11,844 nt of DNA from an uncultured Porphyromonadaceae bacterium. Lineage in GTDB: Bacteria > Bacteroidota > Bacteroidia > Bacteroidales > Muribaculaceae. Positions within the stretch are counted from its first letter, which is position 1. Each line of letters starts with the position of its first letter. The position numbers and the translations under genes were made by a program. The stretch is from assembly GCA_947166165.1 (NCBI GenBank), contig CAMVDK010000082.1, forward strand, positions 1-11,844, written 5' to 3'. The notes beneath the pieces were generated by a model. The model had not been told where the DNA came from, searched no databases, and saw only the letters and a list, made by a program, of their open reading frames with translations. Positions 1-7,310 of the stretch are shown one piece after another.

Positions 1-1278
1 TTTTTCGGCTTTTTGGGCTTGGCGCTGGCCATGGTGCACCACTCGGTGCCGCCGCTCTACCACCTCGACATCAAGCCTGGCAACATCATGGTGGACCGCA
101 GCGGCATGGCGCGGCTCATCGACTTCGGCGCCAGCAAGCAGTACGACGCCAGCACCGGCGGCGCGGCGGCCACCACCGAAGCCGCCTACACCAAAGGCTA
201 CGCCCCCCTCGAGCAGGTGGAAGGCCGCCTCGACAAGGTGGGTCCCTGGACCGACTTCTACGCCCTCGGCGCCACCCTCTACCGCCTGCTCGCCGCCCAA
301 AAGCCGCCGCAGTACAGCGACATCCAGGACGATGGTTCCGCCGCCTTCCACTTCCCCGCCACCGTCAGCGAAGACATGCGCGACCTCATCCAGTGGATGA
401 TGCAGCCCCAGCGCACTCGCCGTCCGCAGTCGGTGGCAGAGGTGAAAAAGAGGATGGGACTCATCGCATCTTCCCCTGCCGAACAAAAAGAAAAAACGCC
501 GCCACTCCCGCCCATCTGCGATGATGTCACCATTACCAAAGATAATAACAGTTTTCCTTCGTCGAGGGAGAATGAAGGAGGCTTGGGGGCATGTGGGAGT
601 ATGCCATCCACATACAATGGAGATTATTCATCAACCTCAGCTAATCTAGTGCATCAAGCGATATCAGAGAGCAAAAAAGGACTTATTACAAATTTGCCAT
701 TATCAGTCAATAGTGGACTTTGGAGATATTTGATTGTAATAATAGCATTCTGTGGACTTACCGCTAGAATCTTTTATTTAATAGGTTTTGATTATTTTGA
801 CTTCCAGTTTGATTATTGCTGGAGCATAACCTTATTAACGAGTTATTTATCAGAAATATTTTTACTATCTATTCTTTGCAAAGGATTCTATAATCTTCAA
901 AAAAGAATAATTCCACTCTTGTTATTATTGATGATAGTTGTGCTATCAATTGATTGTATTAATATTTTAAATAATCCTTTAACTTTCGATCCATTTTTCT
1001 TTCCATTTATTTATTTTGGATATGGTTTTTGGTGGACATTGGTTCATTTTATTATTTGTATGCTAAATGGTTTATTGCTTTCTTTATGTAAAGACCATTT
1101 TAGGTTTATAAGTGTTGCGTTTTATCTGCAATCTTTATTTATGCTGTCGTTGTTGTTGTTGTTTATAGGTGATTTGGGTTATTCTTTGTTAACTTTGTTA
1201 ACCATATGTAATATAAGTCTATATATTATACTTGGATTAGTTATTTACAAATCAATGAAGGTGCCTTCAGCAAGATGA
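1..1278 (+). CDS. Ser/Thr protein kinase with polytopic membrane C-terminus (5' partial)
   Basis: The reading frame is open from base 1, so the kinase N-lobe (glycine loop, VAIK lysine) lies upstream of the window. What is visible starts in the C-lobe: catalytic loop HLDIKPGN at 61-84 (Asp at 67), DFG at 121-129, a Thr-rich activation segment and GYAPLEQ near 200. The loop reads HLD rather than HRD, so it is a non-RD kinase like its two paralogues here. After the kinase domain (to about 465) a short linker keeps the DVT motif seen after the other two kinase domains. The protein then becomes very hydrophobic, with roughly six predicted membrane helices between about 718 and 1260, instead of an FGE domain. 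Base composition falls sharply from GC-rich to AT-rich at about 540-650, suggesting the tail came from a different source. It overlaps the next gene by ATGA. It probably relays a membrane or envelope signal by phosphorylation; substrate unknown. Confidence 0.85.
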   Translation, partial: FFGFLGLALAMVHHSVPPLYHLDIKPGNIMVDRSGMARLIDFGASKQYDASTGGAAATTEAAYTKGYAPLEQVEGRLDKVGPWTDFYALGATLYRLLAAQKPPQYSDIQDDGSAAFHFPATVSEDMRDLIQWMMQPQRTRRPQSVAEVKKRMGLIASSPAEQKEKTPPLPPICDDVTITKDNNSFPSSRENEGGLGACGSMPSTYNGDYSSTSANLVHQAISESKKGLITNLPLSVNSGLWRYLIVIIAFCGLTARIFYLIGFDYFDFQFDYCWSITLLTSYLSEIFLLSILCKGFYNLQKRIIPLLLLLMIVVLSIDCINILNNPLTFDPFFFPFIYFGYGFWWTLVHFIICMLNGLLLSLCKDHFRFISVAFYLQSLFMLSLLLLFIGDLGYSLLTLLTICNISLYIILGLVIYKSMKVPSAR

Positions 1279-1862
1279 AAGTAAAGAATTATGAGGCATA
1301 TCGAATCATAAAGTCAGAATGTCTTCAATCTGAAGTAATTCATCTTTACGGTTTGTCACCCATAAAAAGAGATTCGTTCAGTTCTCAATTTAAGGGTTTA
1401 TATGAACGTATATTTGAAGATGCTCGAAAGCAAGAATTTTCAGAACTTCCATCACGTCATGAATGTGTTTTTATCTTTCCTAGCAAAGATAACTATTTAG
1501 AATGGGCTCCAGATGACGGTGGTCAGTGTTATCTTTTTGAATTGGAATTGACGGGTGAACTTGTATGGCTTGATGCAAAAGTCATAAATGTCGATTTAGT
1601 GCAATATCGTTTGAAGATTGATTTGAATGAACAAGACCTAACAGCGATCAATAATATAGCATTAAAATATTGGAAAACGTCTGAACAAAAGGATGTTCTG
1701 AAATCAGAGTCATGTGAGGGACTCTTTGTGGGAGCGGCTAAAATAATTTCTATCGAAGAGATTAATGTTAAACCCAAGTGCCACAAGAAGCAAACATCAA
1801 TTAATGTTTGTAATGACTTTATATGCAATCCAACGTCTGACGATGAATTGCTATATGACTGA
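1275..1862 (+). CDS. Hypothetical protein, 195 aa, translationally coupled to the kinase
   Basis: Start ATG overlaps the stop of the upstream kinase-membrane gene (ATGA), so the two are very likely cotranslated and functionally linked. No signal peptide or membrane segment is visible, so it is probably cytoplasmic. The order of motifs (HLYGLSP near the N-terminus, a region predicted to be helical, then SRHECVFIF, YLFELEL and ELVWLDA) vaguely recalls DUF2441/ADP-ribosyltransferase-like small proteins, but I cannot support an assignment. The C-terminal third is rich in Lys, Cys and Asn and looks disordered. Codon use is AT-rich, like the membrane tail of the kinase before it and unlike the GC-rich kinase-FGE gene after it, so the tail and this gene may have been acquired as one piece. 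It could be a substrate or effector of that kinase (inference). Confidence 0.75.
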   Translation: MKVKNYEAYRIIKSECLQSEVIHLYGLSPIKRDSFSSQFKGLYERIFEDARKQEFSELPSRHECVFIFPSKDNYLEWAPDDGGQCYLFELELTGELVWLDAKVINVDLVQYRLKIDLNEQDLTAINNIALKYWKTSEQKDVLKSESCEGLFVGAAKIISIEEINVKPKCHKKQTSINVCNDFICNPTSDDELLYD

Positions 1863-1905
1863 TATTTGAGTACGCTGTTGGACGCTATAGCAAATTATTA
1901 TACCT

Positions 1906-3750
1906 ATGAACCTTCTTAACGGGACGTTGCTTCAGGGCGGCAAATACAGGATAGAGGGCGTGCTGGGCCAGGGCGGCTTCGGCATCACCTACCGCGCCGT
2001 GCAAGTGATGCTCGAGCGCACGGTGGCGGTGAAGGAATTTTTCATGAAGGATCTGAACGGTCGCGCTGCCGGCTCCGGTGCGGTGACCGTCGGCTCTGAG
2101 TCGAGCCACGAGTTGGTCGGCCGTTTCCGCCGCAAGTTTGTCAAGGAGGCGCAGATGATAGCCCGGCTCAACCACCCGGGCATCGTGAAGATTATCGACG
2201 TGTTCGAGGAGCGCGGCACCGCCTACTATGTGATGGAATACCTCGATGGCGAGTCGCTTGCCCAGCTGGTGGCGCGTCGCGGTGCCATTCCCGAGGCCGA
2301 GGCCGTGGGCTACGTGACCGCCGTGGGCGACGCGTTGCAGTTCATCCACAGCAAACACATCAACCACCTCGACATCAAGCCTAGCAACATCGTGCGCTGC
2401 ACCGACGGCCGTGTGGTGCTCATCGACTTCGGTGTGAGCAAGCAGTACGACGTGACCACCGACAAGGGCACGACCACCACGCCTGTTGGCATCAGCCACG
2501 GCTACTCTCCGGCCGAGCAGTACCGTCAGGGCGGTGTGCAACAATTCTCGCCTCAGAGCGACGTCTATGCCCTGGCCGCCACGCTCTACAAGCTCCTGAC
2601 AAGCGAGACACCGCCCGAGTCGCTGGTGGTTGGAGAGGATGGCCTGCCGCTCGCCCCGCTGCAGCGCAATGGCGTGAGTGAGCATGTGGTGCAAGCCATC
2701 AGAGCCGCCATGCAAACCCGCAAGCAGCGCACTCAGTCGGTAGCGGAGTTTATAGGCACGATTACCGCCGCGCCACCTGCCGAGAAGCCTGACATAACCA
2801 TGGTGGCACTGCCAGACGGCGATAATAAGTCATCATCGACTGCTGATGAGTCGGAAGCTCGCCCTGATGGGTGCGATGTGGAAAAGTTCGCAAGCAAAAA
2901 GGCTCCTTATTGGTTGTTGGCAATGGCTTTTGCAGCAGTTGTCGGTTTTGTTTTGTGGCATAATCTGTCGCAGAAGGGTGAAGATGGCAACAGCACACCG
3001 CTCGAAGTTCAGCATGCGGCAGGAAAAAACAAAACACACGAACCCGTTTCCGACCGGACTTTTACTGTGAATGATGTTTCATTCACGATGGTGGCCGTCG
3101 AGGGCGGCACGTTCACGATGGGCGCCACGCCCGAGCAGGGCAGCGATGCCGAGAGCAACGAGAAGCCGGCTCACCAGGTGACGCTGAGCGGCTACAGCAT
3201 CGGGCAGACCGAGGTGACGCAGGCGCTGTGGGTGGCCGTGATGGGCAGCAACCCGAGCCAATTCACGGGCGACCTTCAGCGCCCGGTGGAGTGGGTGAGC
3301 TGGGAGGATTGCCAGTCGTTCATCGCGAAGTTGAACCAGCTGACGGGTCAGAACTTTCGGTTGCCTACAGAGGCCGAATGGGAGTTTGCCGCCCGTGGCG
3401 GCAACAAGAGCAAGGGCTACAAGTACGCCGGGAGCAACACCCTCGGCGACGTAGCGTGGTGTAAAGCCACCAGCGGTGACAAGACGCATGCTGTTGCGAC
3501 GAAGTCGCCGAACGAGTTGGGCCTGTACGACATGAGCGGGAACGTGTGTGAGTGGTGCCAGGACGGGTATGGCGCTTACAGCAGCGGAGCGCAGGTGAAT
3601 CCCACCGGCCCTGCTAGCGGCTGGTCCCGGGTGATCCGTGGTGGGGGCTGGATCTTCGACGCCTGGTACTGCCGCGTGTCGAACCGCGACAACTGCTCGC
3701 CGTCGAGCCGCCTCAACCTCAGCTACCAGGGGCTCCGCCTCGCCCTTTAG
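1906..3750 (+). CDS. Membrane-anchored Ser/Thr kinase with FGE-sulfatase/C-lectin-fold sensor and probable DGR variable tail
   Basis: 614 aa in four parts. (1) Kinase domain, about residues 14-275: glycine loop GQGGFG at 21-26, VAVK Lys43, catalytic loop HLDIKPSN with Asp156, DFG Asp174, Thr-rich activation segment, SPAEQY. (2) Low-complexity linker with PDITMV. (3) One hydrophobic helix at about 335-351, preceded by Lys residues, placing the kinase in the cytoplasm and the rest in the periplasm. (4) FGE-sulfatase (SUMF1-type) domain from about 386, with GGTFTMGA, ETEVTQALW-type and RLPTEAEWEFAARGG motifs. The domain is more likely a ligand-binding C-type-lectin fold than a sulfatase-activating enzyme. 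The last 43 residues are a probable DGR variable region. The ATG at 1906 is chosen because the N-terminus (NGTLLQGGKYRI) aligns with the paralogue at 9006. It lies 43 bp after the previous gene. Ligand and phosphorylation targets are unknown. Confidence 0.93.
   Translation: MNLLNGTLLQGGKYRIEGVLGQGGFGITYRAVQVMLERTVAVKEFFMKDLNGRAAGSGAVTVGSESSHELVGRFRRKFVKEAQMIARLNHPGIVKIIDVFEERGTAYYVMEYLDGESLAQLVARRGAIPEAEAVGYVTAVGDALQFIHSKHINHLDIKPSNIVRCTDGRVVLIDFGVSKQYDVTTDKGTTTTPVGISHGYSPAEQYRQGGVQQFSPQSDVYALAATLYKLLTSETPPESLVVGEDGLPLAPLQRNGVSEHVVQAIRAAMQTRKQRTQSVAEFIGTITAAPPAEKPDITMVALPDGDNKSSSTADESEARPDGCDVEKFASKKAPYWLLAMAFAAVVGFVLWHNLSQKGEDGNSTPLEVQHAAGKNKTHEPVSDRTFTVNDVSFTMVAVEGGTFTMGATPEQGSDAESNEKPAHQVTLSGYSIGQTEVTQALWVAVMGSNPSQFTGDLQRPVEWVSWEDCQSFIAKLNQLTGQNFRLPTEAEWEFAARGGNKSKGYKYAGSNTLGDVAWCKATSGDKTHAVATKSPNELGLYDMSGNVCEWCQDGYGAYSSGAQVNPTGPASGWSRVIRGGGWIFDAWYCRVSNRDNCSPSSRLNLSYQGLRLAL
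3619..3735 (+). other. Probable DGR variable region (VR1) at 3' end of kinase-FGE gene
   Basis: Codon alignment with the tail of the 9006 gene shows invariant stretches (CGT GGT; TGC CGC GTG TCG; TCG CCG TCG AGC) broken by codons that differ at positions 1 and 2 but keep C or T at position 3: ATC, TTC, GAC, TAC, AAC, GAC, TGC, CTC, AAC, CTC, AGC, TAC. This is the footprint expected if AAC codons in a template repeat are randomised at their adenines by a DGR reverse transcriptase. The 18 bp after it (3733-3750) match 16/18 to the other gene and could be the fixed homing-initiation end. The tail has Trp, Tyr, Asp, Asn and Cys at the variable sites, as in a binding surface. No template repeat or reverse transcriptase is in the window. 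Confidence 0.75.
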
Positions 3751-3835
3751 CATTCCGCCCCCCCTGAGGCAATAAAGTAACCAAAGATTCGCATATTTAA
3801 CCAACCACATCATCTATAACTCAAAACCAATAACT

Positions 3836-4519
3836 ATGAAAAAGATTACGTTTCTCATGGCATTGCTGGCCATGCTGCTGCCCGCAATGGCGCAGGCACA
3901 GAACAGCCGCGACTACATCAAGAATTCGATGAGGAATTGGGGCAACTGCCGCAATGTGGCCCTGACGCTCACCGGCGGCGACATCGCCCTGAGTGGGAAA
4001 AACGGGTATTCCTACAGCGGAATACCATCGGACTTGGCCGATGCCATCAAGGAATTGCGCAACGATGGCGAGTATATCGACGACATCCAGCTCACCGAGC
4101 GCGGCCATTGGCTGATTCTGTACGGCAACAACGGCTTTCGGTGGAACTACCTGCCCTATGGACTGGAATCGAAGCTGCGCGAGTTCAACAACAAGCGCGA
4201 AGTGGTGACCTCGGTGGCCTTCAACGATGAGGGCGATTGGATTATCATCTCGCAAGACCTCTACTGTGCCTCGAGCGAGAGTTTCATGGAGTTCATGAAG
4301 GAAGGCAGCTATAAGTATGGGAGAATCTGGACCGCGCACATGACCGACGATGGACTGGCTGTGGTGTATGCCGACGGATACCGCTTCTTTGGCAATGTGC
4401 CGCAGCGGCTTAAAGACGCGCTGAACAGCACCAAACTCAATGTGGCGCGACTGAAATTCCTGAGCGACGGCACCTATTTCTTCGCCGATTCCGACGGCAA
4501 TTACTCGGCATGGATGTGA
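3836..4519 (+). CDS. Exported repeat protein of unknown function
   Basis: 227 aa. A clear Sec signal peptide spans residues 1-21 (MKKITFLMALLAMLLPAMAQA, cut before QNSR). The mature protein seems to be five degenerate repeats of about 32-38 aa, at about 41-75, 84-118, 127-158, 167-199 and a shorter last one at 206-227. Each has a hydrophobic strand, a polar turn with Gly (TGGD, TERGHW, NDEGDW, TDDGLA, LSDGTY), a second hydrophobic strand and an aromatic (GYSY, GFRW, LYCA, GYRF); three of them end in a P-x-x-L-x-x-x-(I/L) helix. This looks like beta-hairpin plus helix units, possibly a small propeller or solenoid. I do not recognise the family. It follows the kinase-FGE gene by 85 bp on the same strand, so it may be coexpressed and act in the periplasm or at the cell surface. 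Confidence 0.85.
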   Translation: MKKITFLMALLAMLLPAMAQAQNSRDYIKNSMRNWGNCRNVALTLTGGDIALSGKNGYSYSGIPSDLADAIKELRNDGEYIDDIQLTERGHWLILYGNNGFRWNYLPYGLESKLREFNNKREVVTSVAFNDEGDWIIISQDLYCASSESFMEFMKEGSYKYGRIWTAHMTDDGLAVVYADGYRFFGNVPQRLKDALNSTKLNVARLKFLSDGTYFFADSDGNYSAWM

Positions 4520-4638
4520 CCGTGGCCTATGCGCTCATCGCCAAAGTGATTGCCGCACGTTTCTCAAGCAATTTATTCAACTCACCATAATAAGCGAATA
4601 TCGGATTGGTTGTTTTTATAACCTCTGGCTGCAAAGTA

Positions 4639-4669
4639 GCTTGTGTACCTTGTGTTCTTTTGTCCAAAA
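4639..4669 (+). repeat. Divergent copy of the intergenic leader repeat
   Basis: The stretch GCTTGTGTACCTTGTG followed by TTCTTTTGTCCAAAA resembles the unit at 8901-8930 (GCTTGTGAACCTTATACTC, TTTTATTCTAA) and the units at 7311-7470. Like the copies at 7427 and 8954 it ends shortly before a start codon (ATG at 4678). It may be part of a promoter or leader, or a dispersed repeat. Confidence 0.5.
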
Positions 4670-4677
4670 TAGCAGAG

Positions 4678-5364
4678 ATGACACGAATCAGAATGTTTCT
4701 TTTGGCGGCAATGTTCCACATGTCGGCCATGATGATGGCGTATGCCGCAATTCAGCCGTGCGAAAGAGCCGGCGAAATGTTGCTGTTTTCCGCGACCAAT
4801 TCGAAGGGCGGGAAATTGGCATTCAAACTTGTGGACGACACCGCTGGGCAAGGCCGTCGGTTATGCTGCAATGAGCAGGTGTTGCGCTTTGTGAACATGG
4901 ATGTGAATGAAGACGGCAATGAGTGGCGAATGGATGAATCGGACATCTTCTGGATGGCGTACTTCCACTCGCCCGACGGCAAGTGGCTTTTCGTAGTCCT
5001 TCGTCCCAGCATAGCCGGCAGCTGTGACTTGTTCTACAAGCTTCACCTTTATCGCATCGACATCGAGACGCTGGAAGTGAAATGGATTGTGAACTGTGGA
5101 GCGCTGAAGGTGACCCACGATGGAATCGACACCGCGCAGCAGGTGGAGTGGCTCAATCCCGACCAGAGCTGCGCCCAGGCAAGGTTCACCGCCCGACATG
5201 TCTATTACGACTATGCAGGCTGCAGAGTGGGGGAGAGCAAGGTGATGAGCCAGCGCAAGATTGAGAAGCATTACAAAACTCATGGCAGCCACAGCAATAG
5301 TGATGACGATGAATACTGCATCGAACTCAGTGCCAGCAATCGAAACATCCTTTCAGTGTTTTGA
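4678..5364 (+). CDS. Exported hypothetical protein
   Basis: An upstream in-frame ATG at 4606 exists, but the ATG at 4678 is preferred. It gives a good signal peptide (MTRIRMFLLAAMFHMSAMMMAYA, cut near residue 23), and a copy of the intergenic leader repeat (about 4639-4669) ends just before it, as that repeat does before other starts here. From 4678 the protein is 228 aa. The mature part has several Cys residues (QPCER, RLCCNEQ, AGSCD, VNCGA, QSCAQ, AGCRVG, DEYCIEL), consistent with disulfides after export. Strand-like blocks (DGKWLFVVLRPS, FYKLHLYRIDIETLEVKWIV) suggest a beta-rich fold. The C-terminus has a Ser/Asp-rich stretch. I do not recognise the family. It is on the same strand as the exported repeat protein before it, separated by 158 bp. 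Confidence 0.7.
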   Translation: MTRIRMFLLAAMFHMSAMMMAYAAIQPCERAGEMLLFSATNSKGGKLAFKLVDDTAGQGRRLCCNEQVLRFVNMDVNEDGNEWRMDESDIFWMAYFHSPDGKWLFVVLRPSIAGSCDLFYKLHLYRIDIETLEVKWIVNCGALKVTHDGIDTAQQVEWLNPDQSCAQARFTARHVYYDYAGCRVGESKVMSQRKIEKHYKTHGSHSNSDDDEYCIELSASNRNILSVF

Positions 5365-5380
5365 ACAATAGAGATATTAA

Positions 5381-5558
5381 AGGTGGTTTCTATAAATTGC
5401 AAAAAAGTAATGAATGGTTTTGGCCGCCTTGGGTTGCTTGCTGGCATCTTTTGTCTCAACTGCTTGAACCGTAGCCCGCTACTGCTTCGCGCAGCTTGAG
5501 CCAAAACCTGCTCAGCAATCAAGCCCAATTCGGCTCAAGCAATTTATAGAACCCACCT
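5381..5558. repeat. Inverted-repeat-bounded element (MITE-like or large stem-loop)
   Basis: The ends, 5381-5400 (AGGTGGTTTCTATAAATTGC) and 5539-5558 (its reverse complement with one mismatch), match at 19 of 20 positions and enclose 138 bp. Inside there is a 9-bp inverted pair (5416-5424 with 5500-5508) and an alternative 8-bp pair (5495-5502 with 5532-5539), so the region could fold in more than one way. It has no convincing ORF. No target-site duplication is obvious. It fills most of the gap between the exported protein ending at 5364 and the gene starting at 5594, so it could be a small non-autonomous transposable element or a structured leader. Confidence 0.6.
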
Positions 5559-5593
5559 AAACGAAAACAACAAAATATTTAGAACAATCGATT

Positions 5594-6355
5594 ATGGAAG
5601 ACGACAGAACAAGAGAAATCAACTCGCAAGCAGGACAGCAGGGCGCGTCCTGCGAGTCAACGACATCGGGCGGCGGCAAGCGTCGCGTGGCCGAGGTGGC
5701 AGCGGCAGCCGCCGGGGCGGCCCTGGGCACCGCTGGCGAAGCCGCCGCCGAGCAGCTGGTAAGGCCACAGCCCGAGCAAAACCCAGAGGCGGTTTCGCAT
5801 CCCGAACCCGTTGCAGAGCCAGCCCCAACTCCGGTTGCTGAGGCAGTTCCCGACCCCGAACCTGCCCCGATTCCCGAGCCCGAACCAGCCCCGGCTCCCA
5901 AGCCCGAACCAGCCTCCGATCCAGACGTGCGCGTGGTGGGCGTTGGTGTGGCCGATAACGGCGAGGGCGGTGTCGCCACCATTATTGAAGTGCAGGTAGG
6001 CGACGTTGCCGGCAGAGCCGTTGACATAGAATCTGACGGGCGTATCGATGGGCTCGCTTTTGATGAGAATGGCAATGGCCAGTACGATGAGAACGAAGTG
6101 CACGATGTGAGAGACCAAGGCATCTCCACAGGGCAAATGCTCCATACCTATGTCACGCATGCGCAGGCACAAGGGAACACCCCCACGGCGACTGATCTTG
6201 ACACTGGCAGGCAGCTTGAGATTGCCCAGACCACAGATGGTGGTTTCGACCTGGAGCCCATGGACGACGACCTCATGGCTCAGCAGTGCGGCATGGATCA
6301 AGACGACATGCCCGATTACATGCCCGATGCCGACGCTGGCATCATGGATGCTTGA
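5594..6355 (+). CDS. Ala/Pro-rich acidic protein with EF-hand-like loops
   Basis: 253 aa, no signal peptide. In order: polar N-terminus; basic residues and an Ala/Gly-rich helix at about 33-58 (VAEVAAAAAGAALGTAGEAAA), which is a possible but weak membrane or helix-packing segment; a Pro/Glu linker of PEP and EPAP repeats, about 60-115; a compact domain from about 116; and an acidic Met/Asp-rich tail. In the domain, residues 144-169 carry two Asp-rich loops (DIESDGRIDG and DENGNGQYDENE) that resemble calcium-binding EF-hand or dockerin-type loops. The family is not recognised. The Pro/Glu stretch has the look of a linker between an anchor and a functional head. It starts 36 bp after the inverted-repeat element and precedes the caspase-like gene on the same strand, separated by about 200 bp. 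Confidence 0.8.
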   Translation: MEDDRTREINSQAGQQGASCESTTSGGGKRRVAEVAAAAAGAALGTAGEAAAEQLVRPQPEQNPEAVSHPEPVAEPAPTPVAEAVPDPEPAPIPEPEPAPAPKPEPASDPDVRVVGVGVADNGEGGVATIIEVQVGDVAGRAVDIESDGRIDGLAFDENGNGQYDENEVHDVRDQGISTGQMLHTYVTHAQAQGNTPTATDLDTGRQLEIAQTTDGGFDLEPMDDDLMAQQCGMDQDDMPDYMPDADAGIMDA

Positions 6356-6553
6356 TTGCCAGCAACATAACCATTCATTCCAAAGAGTCAACACATTTGT
6401 GGAATTGTCTTGCAGATTGCCTTTCAAGATAGAAAGTCGCGACAGCCGTATTCATTCGTTGAAGGAAAAGACAAGCAAAATAATGCTTGTGGTTATGATG
6501 TCAACCACAGTCAAAGGCTTATGCTCTCATGTCTATAATTGCGAAAAACTAAT

Positions 6554-7285
6554 ATGATGAGATTTCTGTCGGTTTTATTGTTGGCGTTTTCAGCATTCGC
6601 ATTGTCTGCCGAGACCTACGTCGTGGCCGTGGGCATCGCCCACTACAAGCACAGCGAGGCCAATCTCACTTTGCCCGAGAACGACGCCCGGGTAGTGGCT
6701 GCCATCTATAAGACCCGCACCCGCAATGTGGTCACCCTTACGGGCCGGCAAGCCACCAGGGCCAACATCATCAACGTGATGACGCGGCAGTTCCGGCGGG
6801 CCCAGGCCGGCGACATGGTCGTGTTCTTCTTCAGCGGGCACGGCTACGAGAATGGTTTCTGTCCCTACGACACCGAGAGCGGCTTCAGAAACACCTTGAG
6901 CTATGCCGACGTCTACGCCATCTTCAGGCAGAGCAAGGCCACGCGCAAGGTGGTGCTCGCCGACGCGTGCATGTCGGGCGGGTTGAGGCGCAAAAAGCGC
7001 ACGGCATCCAGCCACAAAAGCCGGTCCGACGTGGTGATGTTCCTCTCGTCGAGAACCAACGAAAAGTCGATCGAAAGTCCATCGATGAAAAACGGCTTCT
7101 TCACCGCCTACCTCGCCAAGGGGCTGCGCGGCGGAGCCGACACCAACCGTGACCGCGTCATCACCGCCAAAGAGCTCTTCACCTTTGTGAGCAACGGAGT
7201 GAAGTCGCTCAGCCGGGGCCGGCAGCACCCCGTGATGTGGGGCAACTTCGACGACAACTTCATCATGATAGACTGGCGGAAATGA
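6554..7285 (+). CDS. Exported caspase-like cysteine peptidase (C14 family)
   Basis: Start ATG at 6554 (a second Met follows at 6557) is chosen over the upstream TTG at 6539 because it gives a normal signal peptide, MMRFLSVLLLAFSAFALSA, cleaved before ETY. The 243-aa protein carries the caspase-fold features: strand VVAVGIAHYK, LPENDARVV, strand MVVFFFSGHGY with catalytic His96, and strand KVVLADACMSGG with catalytic Cys139. The Asp of DAC and the SGHG motif fit bacterial caspase-like (metacaspase/paracaspase-like) proteins, so both dyad residues are present. No other domain is fused. A signal peptide on a caspase homologue implies action in the periplasm or outside the cell, not in cytoplasmic self-killing. 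Neighbouring kinase-FGE proteins with lectin-like sensors could regulate it, but this is inference. The substrate is unknown. Confidence 0.9.
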   Translation: MMRFLSVLLLAFSAFALSAETYVVAVGIAHYKHSEANLTLPENDARVVAAIYKTRTRNVVTLTGRQATRANIINVMTRQFRRAQAGDMVVFFFSGHGYENGFCPYDTESGFRNTLSYADVYAIFRQSKATRKVVLADACMSGGLRRKKRTASSHKSRSDVVMFLSSRTNEKSIESPSMKNGFFTAYLAKGLRGGADTNRDRVITAKELFTFVSNGVKSLSRGRQHPVMWGNFDDNFIMIDWRK

Positions 7286-7310
7286 AAAACATCCACATCG
7301 ATAACAGCCC

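Noticed and set aside
3079..3813. 244-codon minus-strand ORF opposite the FGE domain
   Set aside because: Shadow ORF: the plus-strand frame has clear FGE motifs, and the antisense product is Arg/Ala/Val/His-rich without motifs. The same holds for 1885-2715, 9114-9773, 9858-10487, 11111-11779, 6590-7312 and 5657-6427.
3751..3835. Terminator or cruciform after VR1
   Set aside because: The gap has a C-rich run and A-rich tail but no inverted repeat that I could pair convincingly.
4527..4730. Minus-strand ORF ending in a plausible-looking helical tail (GELNKLLEKRAAITLAMSA)
   Set aside because: It overlaps the start of the exported protein gene and the leader repeat, has no promoter or family match I can name, and is short. 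It may be a decayed gene fragment but cannot be supported.
6356..6553. Promoter for the caspase-like gene (TATAATTG at 6534-6541)
   Set aside because: It matches the -7 consensus with one mismatch, but no TTTG lies 19-21 nt upstream, so it was not listed.
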